A DNA stretch of 64,000 nt, taken from positions 1-64,000 of the forward strand of contig CAMFHE010000028.1 in assembly GCA_945952045.1 (NCBI GenBank), in the 5' to 3' direction. Position 1 is the stretch's first letter; the number at the start of each line of letters is the position of its first letter. Both the position numbers and the translations under genes were made by a program. The DNA comes from an uncultured Rhizobium sp. (GTDB lineage: Bacteria; Pseudomonadota; Alphaproteobacteria; Rhizobiales; Rhizobiaceae). The notes beneath the pieces are model-generated. The model was given only the letters and a program-made list of their open reading frames with translations. It did no database searches and was not told where the DNA came from. Of the stretch, positions 52,301 to 60,375 are shown piece after piece.

Positions 52301-53293
52301 TCAACTCGTAAAGGTCGTGCCGGCGCCGACTGAGGCCGCGCGGGCGGCCGCAAGGGTTGCAATGGCCGTGTCCTGAATGCCCGTGCCGGTCAGGTCCGCC
52401 ACGGTGATCTGCGCGGGGCCGCTGCGGCCCGGTTTGCGCCCGGCGACGATCTCGCCGAGTTCGGGGAAAAGCGCGTCCGCCGCCACCAGCCGCGCTTCGA
52501 TGGCGTGATGCAGTTCGCCGAGGCGGCGGGTCTGGCGGAGGCTGTCGGCGACATAGAGGCCGGCCGCGGCGATCACCGCCGGTTCGATCTCGTTCTTGTG
52601 CTCGGCATCCGAACCCATGGCGGTGACATGCTGGCCGGCTTGCAGCCATTCCGCCTTGAGAACCGGCGTTGACGAGGGCGTTGTGGTGACGATGATGTCG
52701 GCGCCATCGACCGCCGCCCGGCCATCGGTTTCCGCGCTGACGGGAAACCCAAGCTTATGCATCAGCCTGGCTGCCGCTTCCATAGCTTTGCCGGGATCGC
52801 GCGCCCAGAGGCGGGCTTGCCGGATCGGGCGGACGAGGCTGAGGGCTTCCAGTTGCAATCCCGCCTGCATGCCCGCGCCGAAGATGGCGGCGACCGACGC
52901 ATCCTCGCGCGCCAGATGTTTGGCCGCGACCGCGCCGGCGGCGGCGGTGCGCACATCCGTCAGATAACCATTGTCGAGCAGCACCGCTTGCACGAGGCCG
53001 GTCGTGGCCGAAAACAGCACCATCAACCCGTTGGTGCTTGGCAGGCCGATCTTTGGATTGTCGAAGAAGCCCGGGCTGATCTTGATGGCAAAACCATCCA
53101 GGCCCGGAACATAGGCCGTCTTCACGTCGACCTCGCCGCGATGTTCGGGAATGTCGAGCCGCAGGATCGGCGGCATGGCGACCGCTTTGGTCGCCAGCGC
53201 ATGAAAGGCATCTTCCACGCAGGCGATGGCTTCCAGGTCGAGCGGAACGATGCGCCTGAGATCGGCTTCGGTCAGGATTGTCATCGTCGTCAT
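52301..53293 (-). CDS. eutC: ectoine utilisation protein EutC (ornithine cyclodeaminase family)
   Basis: A 330-residue NAD-dependent protein of the ornithine cyclodeaminase/mu-crystallin family. VKTAYVPGLDGFAIKISPGFFDNP and VAAIFGAGMQAGLQLEALSLVRPIRQARLW (Rossmann) are visible. EutABC are proposed to convert 5-hydroxyectoine to ectoine. The start overlaps the eutB stop by four bases. GAGGA precedes the ATG. Confidence 0.9.
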   Translation of the reverse strand: MTTMTILTEADLRRIVPLDLEAIACVEDAFHALATKAVAMPPILRLDIPEHRGEVDVKTAYVPGLDGFAIKISPGFFDNPKIGLPSTNGLMVLFSATTGLVQAVLLDNGYLTDVRTAAAGAVAAKHLAREDASVAAIFGAGMQAGLQLEALSLVRPIRQARLWARDPGKAMEAAARLMHKLGFPVSAETDGRAAVDGADIIVTTTPSSTPVLKAEWLQAGQHVTAMGSDAEHKNEIEPAVIAAAGLYVADSLRQTRRLGELHHAIEARLVAADALFPELGEIVAGRKPGRSGPAQITVADLTGTGIQDTAIATLAAARAASVGAGTTFTS

Positions 53294-54273
53294 GGTGTAT
53301 CCTCGCCGTTGATGACCCGGAGATGCCGGGCCATGTCCACATTGCGGCCGGACAGGATCACGGCGACCGGCCCGTCCAGCCGGCCGAGCCGGCCGGAGAT
53401 GAGCGCCGCGATGCCGACGGCGCCTGCGCCTTCGATCACCTCGCGCTCCCGAGCATAGGCATGGCGCATGCCGGCGGCGATTTCGGCTTCGGAAAGCAGG
53501 ATCACGTCATCGAGCAGCGCCCGGCACATCGAAAAAGTCACCGTATTGTCGAGGCCGATACCGCCGCCGAGCGAATCCGCAAGGCTTGCGACCTCCTCGA
53601 CCAGCACCGGCTGGCCGGCATCGAGGCTCGCCTTCATCGCCGCGCCGCGTTCCATGGTGAGGCCAATGACGCGCGCGCCCGGCAAGCGCCCCTTCACCGC
53701 CGCCGCGACACCGGCGGCAAGCCCGCCGCCCGAAAGCGGCACGAGCACCGTCGCCACATCCGGCATGGCCTCGACGATCTCCAGCCCAAGCGTGCCCTGC
53801 CCCGCAACGACAGCGGGGTGATCGAAAGGCGGCACCATGACGAGGCCTTCTTCGGCGGCCAGCCTGTCGGCTTCGACCTGCGCCTCGTCCTGCGACCGGC
53901 CGACGATGCGGATAATTGCGCCAAGGCGGCGGATGTCGCGGACCTTGTTGTCGGGCACGAGCCGCGACATGCAGATCGTCGCGACCGATCCTTCCGCCTT
54001 CGCGGCATGGGCGAGCGCCCGGCCATGATTGCCCGTCGAGGCGGCGACGACGCCCCGCGCCCGCTGCTGCGGCGTTAGAGAAAGCACGGCATTGGTCGCG
54101 CCGCGCAGCTTGAAGCTGCCGGTGGTCTGGTGATGTTCGAGCTTGAGGCCGACAGGCACGCCGCAAAGCTCGGTCAGAGACGGCGACGGGACAAAGGGCG
54201 TGCGCAGGATGCGACCTTCGATGCGGCGCGCCGCCTGTTCGATATCCGCCAGGGTCACGGGAAGCGACGTCAT
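53290..54273 (-). CDS. eutB: hydroxyectoine utilisation dehydratase EutB
   Basis: A 327-residue fold-type II PLP enzyme of the threonine dehydratase family. The PLP lysine is in TGSFKLRGATNAVL (near 52), and the phosphate loop is LSGGGLAAGVAAAVKG. It is proposed to act with EutA and EutC on 5-hydroxyectoine. The start overlaps the eutA stop. A longer upstream frame in the same register lies inside eutA. Confidence 0.9.
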   Translation of the reverse strand: MTSLPVTLADIEQAARRIEGRILRTPFVPSPSLTELCGVPVGLKLEHHQTTGSFKLRGATNAVLSLTPQQRARGVVAASTGNHGRALAHAAKAEGSVATICMSRLVPDNKVRDIRRLGAIIRIVGRSQDEAQVEADRLAAEEGLVMVPPFDHPAVVAGQGTLGLEIVEAMPDVATVLVPLSGGGLAAGVAAAVKGRLPGARVIGLTMERGAAMKASLDAGQPVLVEEVASLADSLGGGIGLDNTVTFSMCRALLDDVILLSEAEIAAGMRHAYAREREVIEGAGAVGIAALISGRLGRLDGPVAVILSGRNVDMARHLRVINGEDTP

Positions 54274-55052
54274 GGCGCCACCCCCGGCCAGGCAAGCGTC
54301 ATCAGCCGGCCAAGCGCCGGCCGCGCCGTCTCGTCGCCGCAAAGGCGTAAGGCCGCCCAGGCGGTGGCGAGATTGCTGGTGACGACCGGCTTGCCGATGG
54401 CGGCCTCGATCTCGGCCGCGACGCCGGCGGCCCGCACCGCCGTGCAGGAGATGAACAGCGCGTCGCAATCCGGCGCGGTCGCTTCTTTCGCGAAGGCAAC
54501 GATTTCCGCTGGGGAAATGCGCGCCATCTCGCGGTCGTCGGTCAGCCCGAGGCAGGTGAAGCGGGCGATGTCGAAGCCGAGCGACTGGAAATAATCGGCC
54601 ATCGGCCGGCTGGTGTCGATCGTGTACGGCGTCAGCACGGAAATGCGTTTTGCCCCGAACGCCTTCAATCCCGAAACGGCTGCGGCGGTGGGCGTCACCA
54701 CTGTTGCGGTCGGCTTGGCGGCCTTCACCGCCGCCTCGATATTGGCATCGCCGATGACGACGGAGGCGGAGGTGCAGGAATACATCACGACATCCAGCGG
54801 CTCGTCCGGCAGAATGAGTGCTGCGCCGGCCGTCAGCGACGGCTGCATGGCGCGCAGGTTTTCCGGCGTCACCGGATTGGCATAGGGGATGCGGGTCGCA
54901 TAGACGCCGATCCGGTCGCTGGCCACCATCCGCTGGAAATCCACTTCCGTCGTGTGGTCGGTCGCAAGGATGATCAGGCCGACGCGTTTTGACAGCGGCC
55001 GGTCGTCCAACAGGGGAGCGCGCGAGGCGAGCGAGAGATCGAAGGGCGGCAT
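54270..55052 (-). CDS. eutA: ectoine utilisation protein EutA (Asp/Glu racemase family)
   Basis: A 260-residue protein of the Asp/Glu/hydantoin racemase superfamily. The catalytic cysteines lie in VVMYSCTSASVVIGD and DALFISCTAVRAAG. The family segment RVGLIILATDHTTEVDFQRM is like maleate isomerases. It joins EutB and EutC in hydroxyectoine handling. Its start overlaps the ehuD stop (TGATG), so the transport and catabolic genes are coupled. Confidence 0.9.
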   Translation of the reverse strand: MPPFDLSLASRAPLLDDRPLSKRVGLIILATDHTTEVDFQRMVASDRIGVYATRIPYANPVTPENLRAMQPSLTAGAALILPDEPLDVVMYSCTSASVVIGDANIEAAVKAAKPTATVVTPTAAAVSGLKAFGAKRISVLTPYTIDTSRPMADYFQSLGFDIARFTCLGLTDDREMARISPAEIVAFAKEATAPDCDALFISCTAVRAAGVAAEIEAAIGKPVVTSNLATAWAALRLCGDETARPALGRLMTLAWPGVAP

Positions 55053-55714
55053 CAGCGTTGCTCCAGCGGTGAAAAGCGCGCTTCGAGAAAGCGCAGGAAA
55101 AGAACGGAGATCAGGCTCATGATCAGGAAGAATACGCCGACCAGCGTCATCGGCTCGATATAGCGATAGCTGCTGTTGGCGACGCTTTTCGCCTGGTTCA
55201 TCAGTTCCAGCACGGTGATGGCGGAAAGCAGCGGCGTTTCCTTGAACATGGCGATCAGATAGTTGGCGAGCGCCGGGATCATCGGCGGGATGGCCTGCGG
55301 CAGGATCACATGGATCCAGGTCTGGCGGCCGGTGAGGTTCGTCGCCTTCGCCGCCTCCCATTGCCCGCGCGGCACGTTCTGGATGCCGGCGCGATAAACC
55401 TCGGCCGCATAGGTGCCGTAATGCAGGCCGAGCCCGATGACGCCGGCGGTGAGCGCCGGCAGGCGGATGCCGATATCCGGCAGCACGTAGAAGATGAAAT
55501 AGAGCTGCACCAGCAGCGGCGTGCCGCGAATGAACTCGACGACGAAACCCGTCGCCTTTGCGACCGGCCTCGGCGCGGTCATGCGCAGGATGGCGAAGAC
55601 AAGGCCGATGACGGCCGCGAGCGCCGCCCCCAGCACGGTCGCCAGAATGGTGATCTTCAGGCCCTGAAGCAGGGTCGGCATGATCTCCCGGACGAAATTC
55701 CAGTCCCATTCCAT
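55052..55714 (-). CDS. ehuD: ectoine ABC transporter permease EhuD
   Basis: A 220-residue inner-membrane permease of the polar-amino-acid family with five helices and the EAA loop (AKATNLTGRQTWIHVILPQAIPPMIPALANYLI). The start is MEWDWNFVREIMPTLLQGLKIT. It follows ehuC by two bases and is coupled to eutA. With EhuA, EhuB and EhuC it imports ectoine and hydroxyectoine. Confidence 0.93.
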   Translation of the reverse strand: MEWDWNFVREIMPTLLQGLKITILATVLGAALAAVIGLVFAILRMTAPRPVAKATGFVVEFIRGTPLLVQLYFIFYVLPDIGIRLPALTAGVIGLGLHYGTYAAEVYRAGIQNVPRGQWEAAKATNLTGRQTWIHVILPQAIPPMIPALANYLIAMFKETPLLSAITVLELMNQAKSVANSSYRYIEPMTLVGVFFLIMSLISVLFLRFLEARFSPLEQR

Positions 55715-55716
55715 CG

Positions 55717-56376
55717 TCAGTTCCTCACGCCGTCGAGGCCGCGCATCACCCGGCGCTCCAGCCAGCGCATGCCATAGGAGATGGCGAGCGCCATCAGGAA
55801 ATAGAGCACGAGGATCGTGGCGAAGGGGATCAGCGTGCTGCCGGTCTGGGCGCGCACCACCTGAGCCTGAAAGGTCATGTCGGTAAGAGAGATCAGCGAC
55901 ACGACCGCCGTGCCCTTCAAAAGCTCGATGGCATTGTTGCCGAAGGTCGGCAGCATCAGGGGCAGCGCCTGCGGCAGGATGATATGGCGCATCGCCTGGG
56001 CGCGGGTGAGGTTCAGCGCGATGCAGGCCTCGCGCTGCTCGCGTCCGATCGCCTTCACCGCGCCGCGCACCACCTCCGCGCCATAGGCCCCGACGTTCAG
56101 CCCCAAGGCCAGCACGCCCGCCTGTAGCGGCGACAGCGTGACGCCGGCAAAGGGCAGCACGAAATAGACCCAGAAAAGCTGCACGAAGATCGAGGTTCCG
56201 CGGAAGAACTCGATATAGGTGGTGGCGAGCGCCCTGACTGCCGCAAAGCGGCTGACGCGGCCGAGCCCGGCGGCGAAGGCCATGACGAGCGCGAGCGCCG
56301 AGCCCATGACCGTCAATTCCAGCGTCACCAGCGCGCCTTGCAGGATCAGACCTATATAGCCGGACCAGTCGGTCAT
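55717..56376 (-). CDS. ehuC: ectoine ABC transporter permease EhuC
   Basis: A 219-residue inner-membrane permease with five helices. The EAA loop is ACIALNLTRAQAMRHIILPQALPLMLPTFGNNAIELLKG. It is homologous to EhuD, with which it should form the heterodimeric pore. It lies between ehuB and ehuD on the minus strand. Confidence 0.93.
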   Translation of the reverse strand: MTDWSGYIGLILQGALVTLELTVMGSALALVMAFAAGLGRVSRFAAVRALATTYIEFFRGTSIFVQLFWVYFVLPFAGVTLSPLQAGVLALGLNVGAYGAEVVRGAVKAIGREQREACIALNLTRAQAMRHIILPQALPLMLPTFGNNAIELLKGTAVVSLISLTDMTFQAQVVRAQTGSTLIPFATILVLYFLMALAISYGMRWLERRVMRGLDGVRN

Positions 56377-56447
56377 CCGTCTTCCCGTTTGCGATTGAGC
56401 GAAGGTTTCCCTCCCCGTCGGGGAGGGAATGGCGCAATGTCAGGCGA

Positions 56448-57299
56448 TCACTTCGCGGCGCAGAGCTTTTCGCGCGTCGTCGACATCGCCGCCTTGGCGG
56501 AAAAGCCGTAGGGCTCGATGATCTTGGCGAAATCGCCCGATTCCTTCAGCTTGGCGAGTTCGACGTCGAAGGCGTCGCGCAGCGCCTCGTCGCCCTTCCT
56601 GAAGGCCGCGCCATCGCAATAGACGGGCGCGCCCTGCACCGGGGCCACGACCTCGATTTCGGGGTCCTTCGCCTTGGAAACCAGATCGTTGATCGACAGG
56701 ACCGGCAGCGAATAGGCGTCGATGCGTCCGTCCTGCAGCATCTTGATGCCGCTCTGGCCATCGGGAACGACGATGACCCGCTCGCGCGGCACGCCGGCTT
56801 CGAGCGCCAGCTTCTCTTCCGTGCCACCGCCCGGCGCGCCGATCTTGGCATCCGGATTGTCGGCGATGTCCTTGTAGCTCTGCAGCTTGAGCGGATTGCC
56901 CTTCTTCAGCGCGAAGGCTTCGGCATCGCACAGGATCGGCTGCGAATAGGCGACGGCGGCGCAACGCTCCGGCTTCATGAACAGGCCGGCGGTGATGACG
57001 TCGTGGCGGCCGGCCTGCAGGCCGGGGATCATCGCGCCATATTCGGAAATCGAGGCGACGATATCGGCGACGCCGAGGCGCTTGAAGATCTCGCGCGCCA
57101 CATCCGGCGCAGCACCCGAAACCTTGCCGTCGGCGGCGACCGCCGTGAACGGCGGCTCGTTGGCGATGGCGACGCGGGCAAACCCCTGCGCCTTCAATTG
57201 CTCGAGCTTGCCGTCATCGGCAGATGCCGGCGCGCCGGCAAGAACCGCCATCATTGCGCTTGCACCGGCAAGCATGGTCAGGAAATGCCCGTTCTTCAT
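56448..57299 (-). CDS. ehuB: ectoine/hydroxyectoine-binding protein EhuB
   Basis: A 283-residue periplasmic binding protein. A signal peptide is cut near residue 27 (GAPASA). The mature part shows the family pattern (VAIANEPPFTAVAADGKVSGAAPDVAREIFKRLG, YGAMIPGLQAGRHDVITAGLFMKPERC). In Sinorhizobium EhuB, aromatic residues cage the ectoine ring. It is the second gene of the ehu operon. Confidence 0.92.
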   Translation of the reverse strand: MKNGHFLTMLAGASAMMAVLAGAPASADDGKLEQLKAQGFARVAIANEPPFTAVAADGKVSGAAPDVAREIFKRLGVADIVASISEYGAMIPGLQAGRHDVITAGLFMKPERCAAVAYSQPILCDAEAFALKKGNPLKLQSYKDIADNPDAKIGAPGGGTEEKLALEAGVPRERVIVVPDGQSGIKMLQDGRIDAYSLPVLSINDLVSKAKDPEIEVVAPVQGAPVYCDGAAFRKGDEALRDAFDVELAKLKESGDFAKIIEPYGFSAKAAMSTTREKLCAAK

Positions 57300-57361
57300 C
57301 GTTGCGAACTCCTCTGGGGTTTTTCTTGTATTTTCAGCATTTTTCCCGATGCCCGGGAAAA

Positions 57362-58147
57362 TCAGACGCGGTGCCCGGCCGCGATGATCTTGCGCAGGAA
57401 AGCCTGCGTCCGCTCCTGCCGGGGCGTGCGGAAAATCTCGTCCGGCCTGCCCTGTTCGACGATCTTGCCCCGGTCGAAAAACATCACCCGGTCGGCGAAA
57501 TCATGGGCGAAACCCATCTCGTGGGTGACGAGAAGCATGGTCATGTCGGTCTCGGCGGCAAGCTTGCGCATGACGTTCAGCACCTCCTCGACAAGCTCCG
57601 GATCGAGCGCCGAGGTCACTTCGTCGAACAGCATGATCTTCGGCGAAAGGGCGAGCGCGCGGGCAATCGCCACCCGTTGTTTCTGCCCGCCGGACAGTTG
57701 CGCGGGCATGCTTTTCGCCTTGTCGGCGAGGCCGACCATATCGAGAAGCTCCATCGCCCGCTTTTCGGCCGCCGCTTTTGCCACGCCCTTGGTCAGCATC
57801 GGCGCGAGCGTGACATTGTCGAGCACGCATTTGTGCGGAAAGAGATTGAAGTGCTGGAAGACCATGCCGATCTTCTCGCGCATCCGGTGCAGGTGGCGGT
57901 CGTCGGCCGCCACGAGGCTGCCGTTCTTGCGCATATGGTAGAGCTGGTCGCCATCCACCTCGATATGGCCGTCGCTGATCGTTTCCAGCGTCATGAGAAT
58001 GCGCAGGATCGTCGTCTTGCCGGAACCGGACGGGCCGATCAGCGCCAGCTTCTCGCCCGGCAGCACCTCCATCGACAACCCGTCGAGCACCGTCAGCGGC
58101 CCGAAGCGCTTGGTGATGTTGTCGATGCGGATGATGGGTGCGGCCAT
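57362..58147 (-). CDS. ehuA: ectoine ABC transporter ATP-binding protein EhuA
   Basis: A 261-residue ATPase with Walker A GPSGSGKTTILRILMTLE, signature [19 protein letters not shown] and Walker B IMLFDEVTSALDPELVEE. I start at ATG 58147, after GGGAGAG; in-frame ATGs at 58171 and 58183 are alternatives. It follows enuR by about 120 bases and heads the transport part of the operon. Confidence 0.92.
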   Translation of the reverse strand: MAAPIIRIDNITKRFGPLTVLDGLSMEVLPGEKLALIGPSGSGKTTILRILMTLETISDGHIEVDGDQLYHMRKNGSLVAADDRHLHRMREKIGMVFQHFNLFPHKCVLDNVTLAPMLTKGVAKAAAEKRAMELLDMVGLADKAKSMPAQLSGGQKQRVAIARALALSPKIMLFDEVTSALDPELVEEVLNVMRKLAAETDMTMLLVTHEMGFAHDFADRVMFFDRGKIVEQGRPDEIFRTPRQERTQAFLRKIIAAGHRV

Positions 58148-58269
58148 GCCTGTCTCTCCCTGTCGGGACATCTGATGGCGCAACGATGCGGGGCAATCTA
58201 AATCATGTCAATCCGAATAATAATCTCATGACAATTATTCCCGGCATGGCGATTTTCGATGCAATCTCC

Positions 58270-59655
58270 TCAAATTGCGAGCAGCAGCGCCTCGGGGCTG
58301 CCGCTGGCGAGCGAGGCGAGAATGCCAAGGCCGGTGCGCAATTCCTGCTCGGTCGTGGAGCCGAGCGAGACGCGCACCGCCGGGTGCCAGCCATGATCGG
58401 CGGTGCGGAAGGAGGAGCCGGGCGCGATGGCGACGCCGCGAAGCCGGGCCTGCGACACGAACCCCTCTTCCGAATGGCCCTCCGGCAAGGGCAGCCAGAC
58501 ATGCAGGCTCTGCGGGTGGTCATGATAGGGCAGGCCGCCCAGCATGTCCTGCGCGATGGCATGGCGATGGCCGAGCGCCCGCCGCTGCCATTGGACCAGT
58601 TCCATCGCCGTGCCGTCGCTGACCCAGCGTGTGGCGATCTCGGCAATTGCCGGCGTCGCCATCCAGTTCGAAACCAGATGGCGATTGGCGACGGCTGCGA
58701 CGTAGCGATCCGGCGCCGCCAGATAGCCGATGCGCAGGCCGGGCACGGTGATCTTGGTGAAACTGGTGACGTAGAGCGTGCGCTCCGGCGCATAGGCGGC
58801 AATCGGCGGCGCGCGGTTCTCGACCAGCGGACCGAGGATGTCGTTTTCGATGATCGCGATGTCGTGGCGGCGCGCCACCTCGGCCAGCGCCTGCCGGCGG
58901 GCCGCGCTCATCAGCGTCGCTGTCGGGTTGATCACCGAGGGCTGCAGGAAGACGGCGCGGATGACGCCGGTGCGGCAGGCCTCGTCCAGCGCTTCGGGGA
59001 TCATGCCGTCGCGGTCGATGGGCAAGCCTTCGAGATGCAGGCCGAGATAGGTGGAGAGCGGCACCAGCGTGTGGTGGCTGATCGCCTCGGTCGCTACCGT
59101 GGAGCCGGGCGGCGCGACGCTCATCAGCGCCACCGTCATGCCCGACGTCGCGCCATTGGTGAGGCTGATGTTGAGCGGCGAGATCTCCAGCCCGCAGCGC
59201 GCCAGCCACTCGGCGGCAACGGCGCGGTGGCGGGGAAAAACCATGTTCGGGCGGAAGGAAAGTGCCGAGCTGGACGGCAGGTTTTCCGCCAGCCAGCCGA
59301 AAGCCTCGCGCATCCGCTCCAGATGCAACTGTTCGCAGACCGGCTTCAGGATCGAGAGATCGACGAGTTCGCCGAGGCGTTCCGGCAGATAGGGCGGCTC
59401 CGGCTCCTTCGGCCGCGTCTGGACGAAGGAGCCGCGCCCGATCTCCCCGGAGATCAGCCCGCGCCGGATCAGCTCGTCATAGGCGCGGCTGACGGTCTGC
59501 ACCGAAAGTTTCAGGTCGTCGGCAAGCTTGCGATGCGGTAGAAGCCGGGTGCCGTTCGGCAAATGGCCTTCCTGGATGGCGCGAGCGATCTGCTCGGCAA
59601 GGGAGAGGTAAGCCGGGCGGCGTAATTGAGATGGATCGGGACGCCAATTTGTCAT
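58270..59655 (-). CDS. enuR: MocR-type regulator EnuR of ectoine genes
   Basis: A 461-residue GntR/aminotransferase fusion. The N-terminal winged helix (residues about 11-75, YLSLAEQIARAIQEGHLPNGTRLLPHRKLADDL) is joined to a fold-type I aminotransferase domain. The PLP lysine is in SFTKITVPGLRIGYLAAP. EnuR is a PLP-bound repressor released by ectoine breakdown products (N-acetyl-diaminobutyrate, diaminobutyrate). It is the first gene of the minus-strand operon. The intergenic region to the right holds dyads that could be its operator. Confidence 0.92.
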   Translation of the reverse strand: MTNWRPDPSQLRRPAYLSLAEQIARAIQEGHLPNGTRLLPHRKLADDLKLSVQTVSRAYDELIRRGLISGEIGRGSFVQTRPKEPEPPYLPERLGELVDLSILKPVCEQLHLERMREAFGWLAENLPSSSALSFRPNMVFPRHRAVAAEWLARCGLEISPLNISLTNGATSGMTVALMSVAPPGSTVATEAISHHTLVPLSTYLGLHLEGLPIDRDGMIPEALDEACRTGVIRAVFLQPSVINPTATLMSAARRQALAEVARRHDIAIIENDILGPLVENRAPPIAAYAPERTLYVTSFTKITVPGLRIGYLAAPDRYVAAVANRHLVSNWMATPAIAEIATRWVSDGTAMELVQWQRRALGHRHAIAQDMLGGLPYHDHPQSLHVWLPLPEGHSEEGFVSQARLRGVAIAPGSSFRTADHGWHPAVRVSLGSTTEQELRTGLGILASLASGSPEALLLAI

Positions 59656-59684
59656 GATTTCGACAGTGCTCAAATTCAGTCCAA

Positions 59685-59711
59685 TTGACAACGTCAAAAT
59701 GGATTTCCATT
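59685..59711. promoter_or_regulatory. candidate EnuR or AsnC operator dyads
   Basis: TTGAC and GTCAA are perfect arms over AAC (59685-59697); AATGGA and TCCATT are perfect arms over TT (59698-59711). They lie in the 102-base divergent gap between enuR and the asnC-type gene, where EnuR or the AsnC-type regulator should bind. Confidence 0.5.
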
Positions 59712-59757
59712 GTCTTTTTCCCGTGCATGAGCTGATTTTCGCCCGGAGGGCGCCCGC

Positions 59758-60246
59758 ATGAAACTCGACGCCATCGACCTGCGCATCCTGGAAGCCATTC
59801 AGGCGGATGGGCGCATCACCAAGCTGGCGCTGGCGGAAAAGGCGGGCCTTTCCCCGACGCCTTGCTGGCTGAGGCTGCGCAAGCTGGAAAAGGCCGGCAT
59901 CGTCACCGGCTATCATGCCCGGATCTCCTTGCGCCGGGTCGCGCCGGTCACCAGCGTGATGATGGAGGTGACGCTCGCCAATCATCGCCAGGCCGATTTC
60001 GAGCGCTTCGAGAAGGTCGTGGCGGCAACGCCCGATATCGTCGCCTGCTGGTCGGTCGGCGGCGGCGTCGATTACATCCTGAAAATCATGGCGGCCGATA
60101 TCGACGCCTATCAGCGCCTCGTCGACAGCCTGCTGGACCGCGAACTCGGCATCGACCGCTACTTCACCTACATCGTCACCAAGACGGTGAAGGAGGAAAC
60201 CGTCCTGCCGCTGGCGAGCCTGCTCCCCTCCCCCGAGCCCGGATAG
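59758..60246 (+). CDS. doeX: AsnC/Lrp-family regulator (DoeX-like)
   Basis: A 162-residue regulator. The N-terminal helix-turn-helix (LDAIDLRILEAIQADGRITKLALAEKAGLSPTPCWLRLRKLEKAGIV) is followed by an Lrp-type RAM domain (about 70-150). It is divergent from enuR and precedes doeC and doeD, as in the ectoine clusters of Halomonas (DoeX) and Sinorhizobium (asnC). GGAGGG precedes the ATG. Confidence 0.9.
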   Translation: MKLDAIDLRILEAIQADGRITKLALAEKAGLSPTPCWLRLRKLEKAGIVTGYHARISLRRVAPVTSVMMEVTLANHRQADFERFEKVVAATPDIVACWSVGGGVDYILKIMAADIDAYQRLVDSLLDRELGIDRYFTYIVTKTVKEETVLPLASLLPSPEPG

Positions 60247-60260
60247 CGAACCAGGTAGAG

Positions 60261-60327
60261 AGATTGTCTAAGACCGGCCGCATCTTTGGTCAGACTCTCT
60301 GCAATCCGCCCCGGCAATAGACAATCT
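60261..60327. promoter_or_regulatory. 10-bp inverted repeat upstream of doeC
   Basis: AGATTGTCTA (60261-60270) and its exact complement TAGACAATCT (60318-60327) are 47 bases apart, centred upstream of the doeC start. The spacing, about five helical turns centre to centre, suits a looping AsnC/Lrp protein. Confidence 0.6.
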
Positions 60328-60375
60328 GCCGCGCATGCTCTGGCACATTCCTTCCACACCCAGAAGGAGGCCGCC

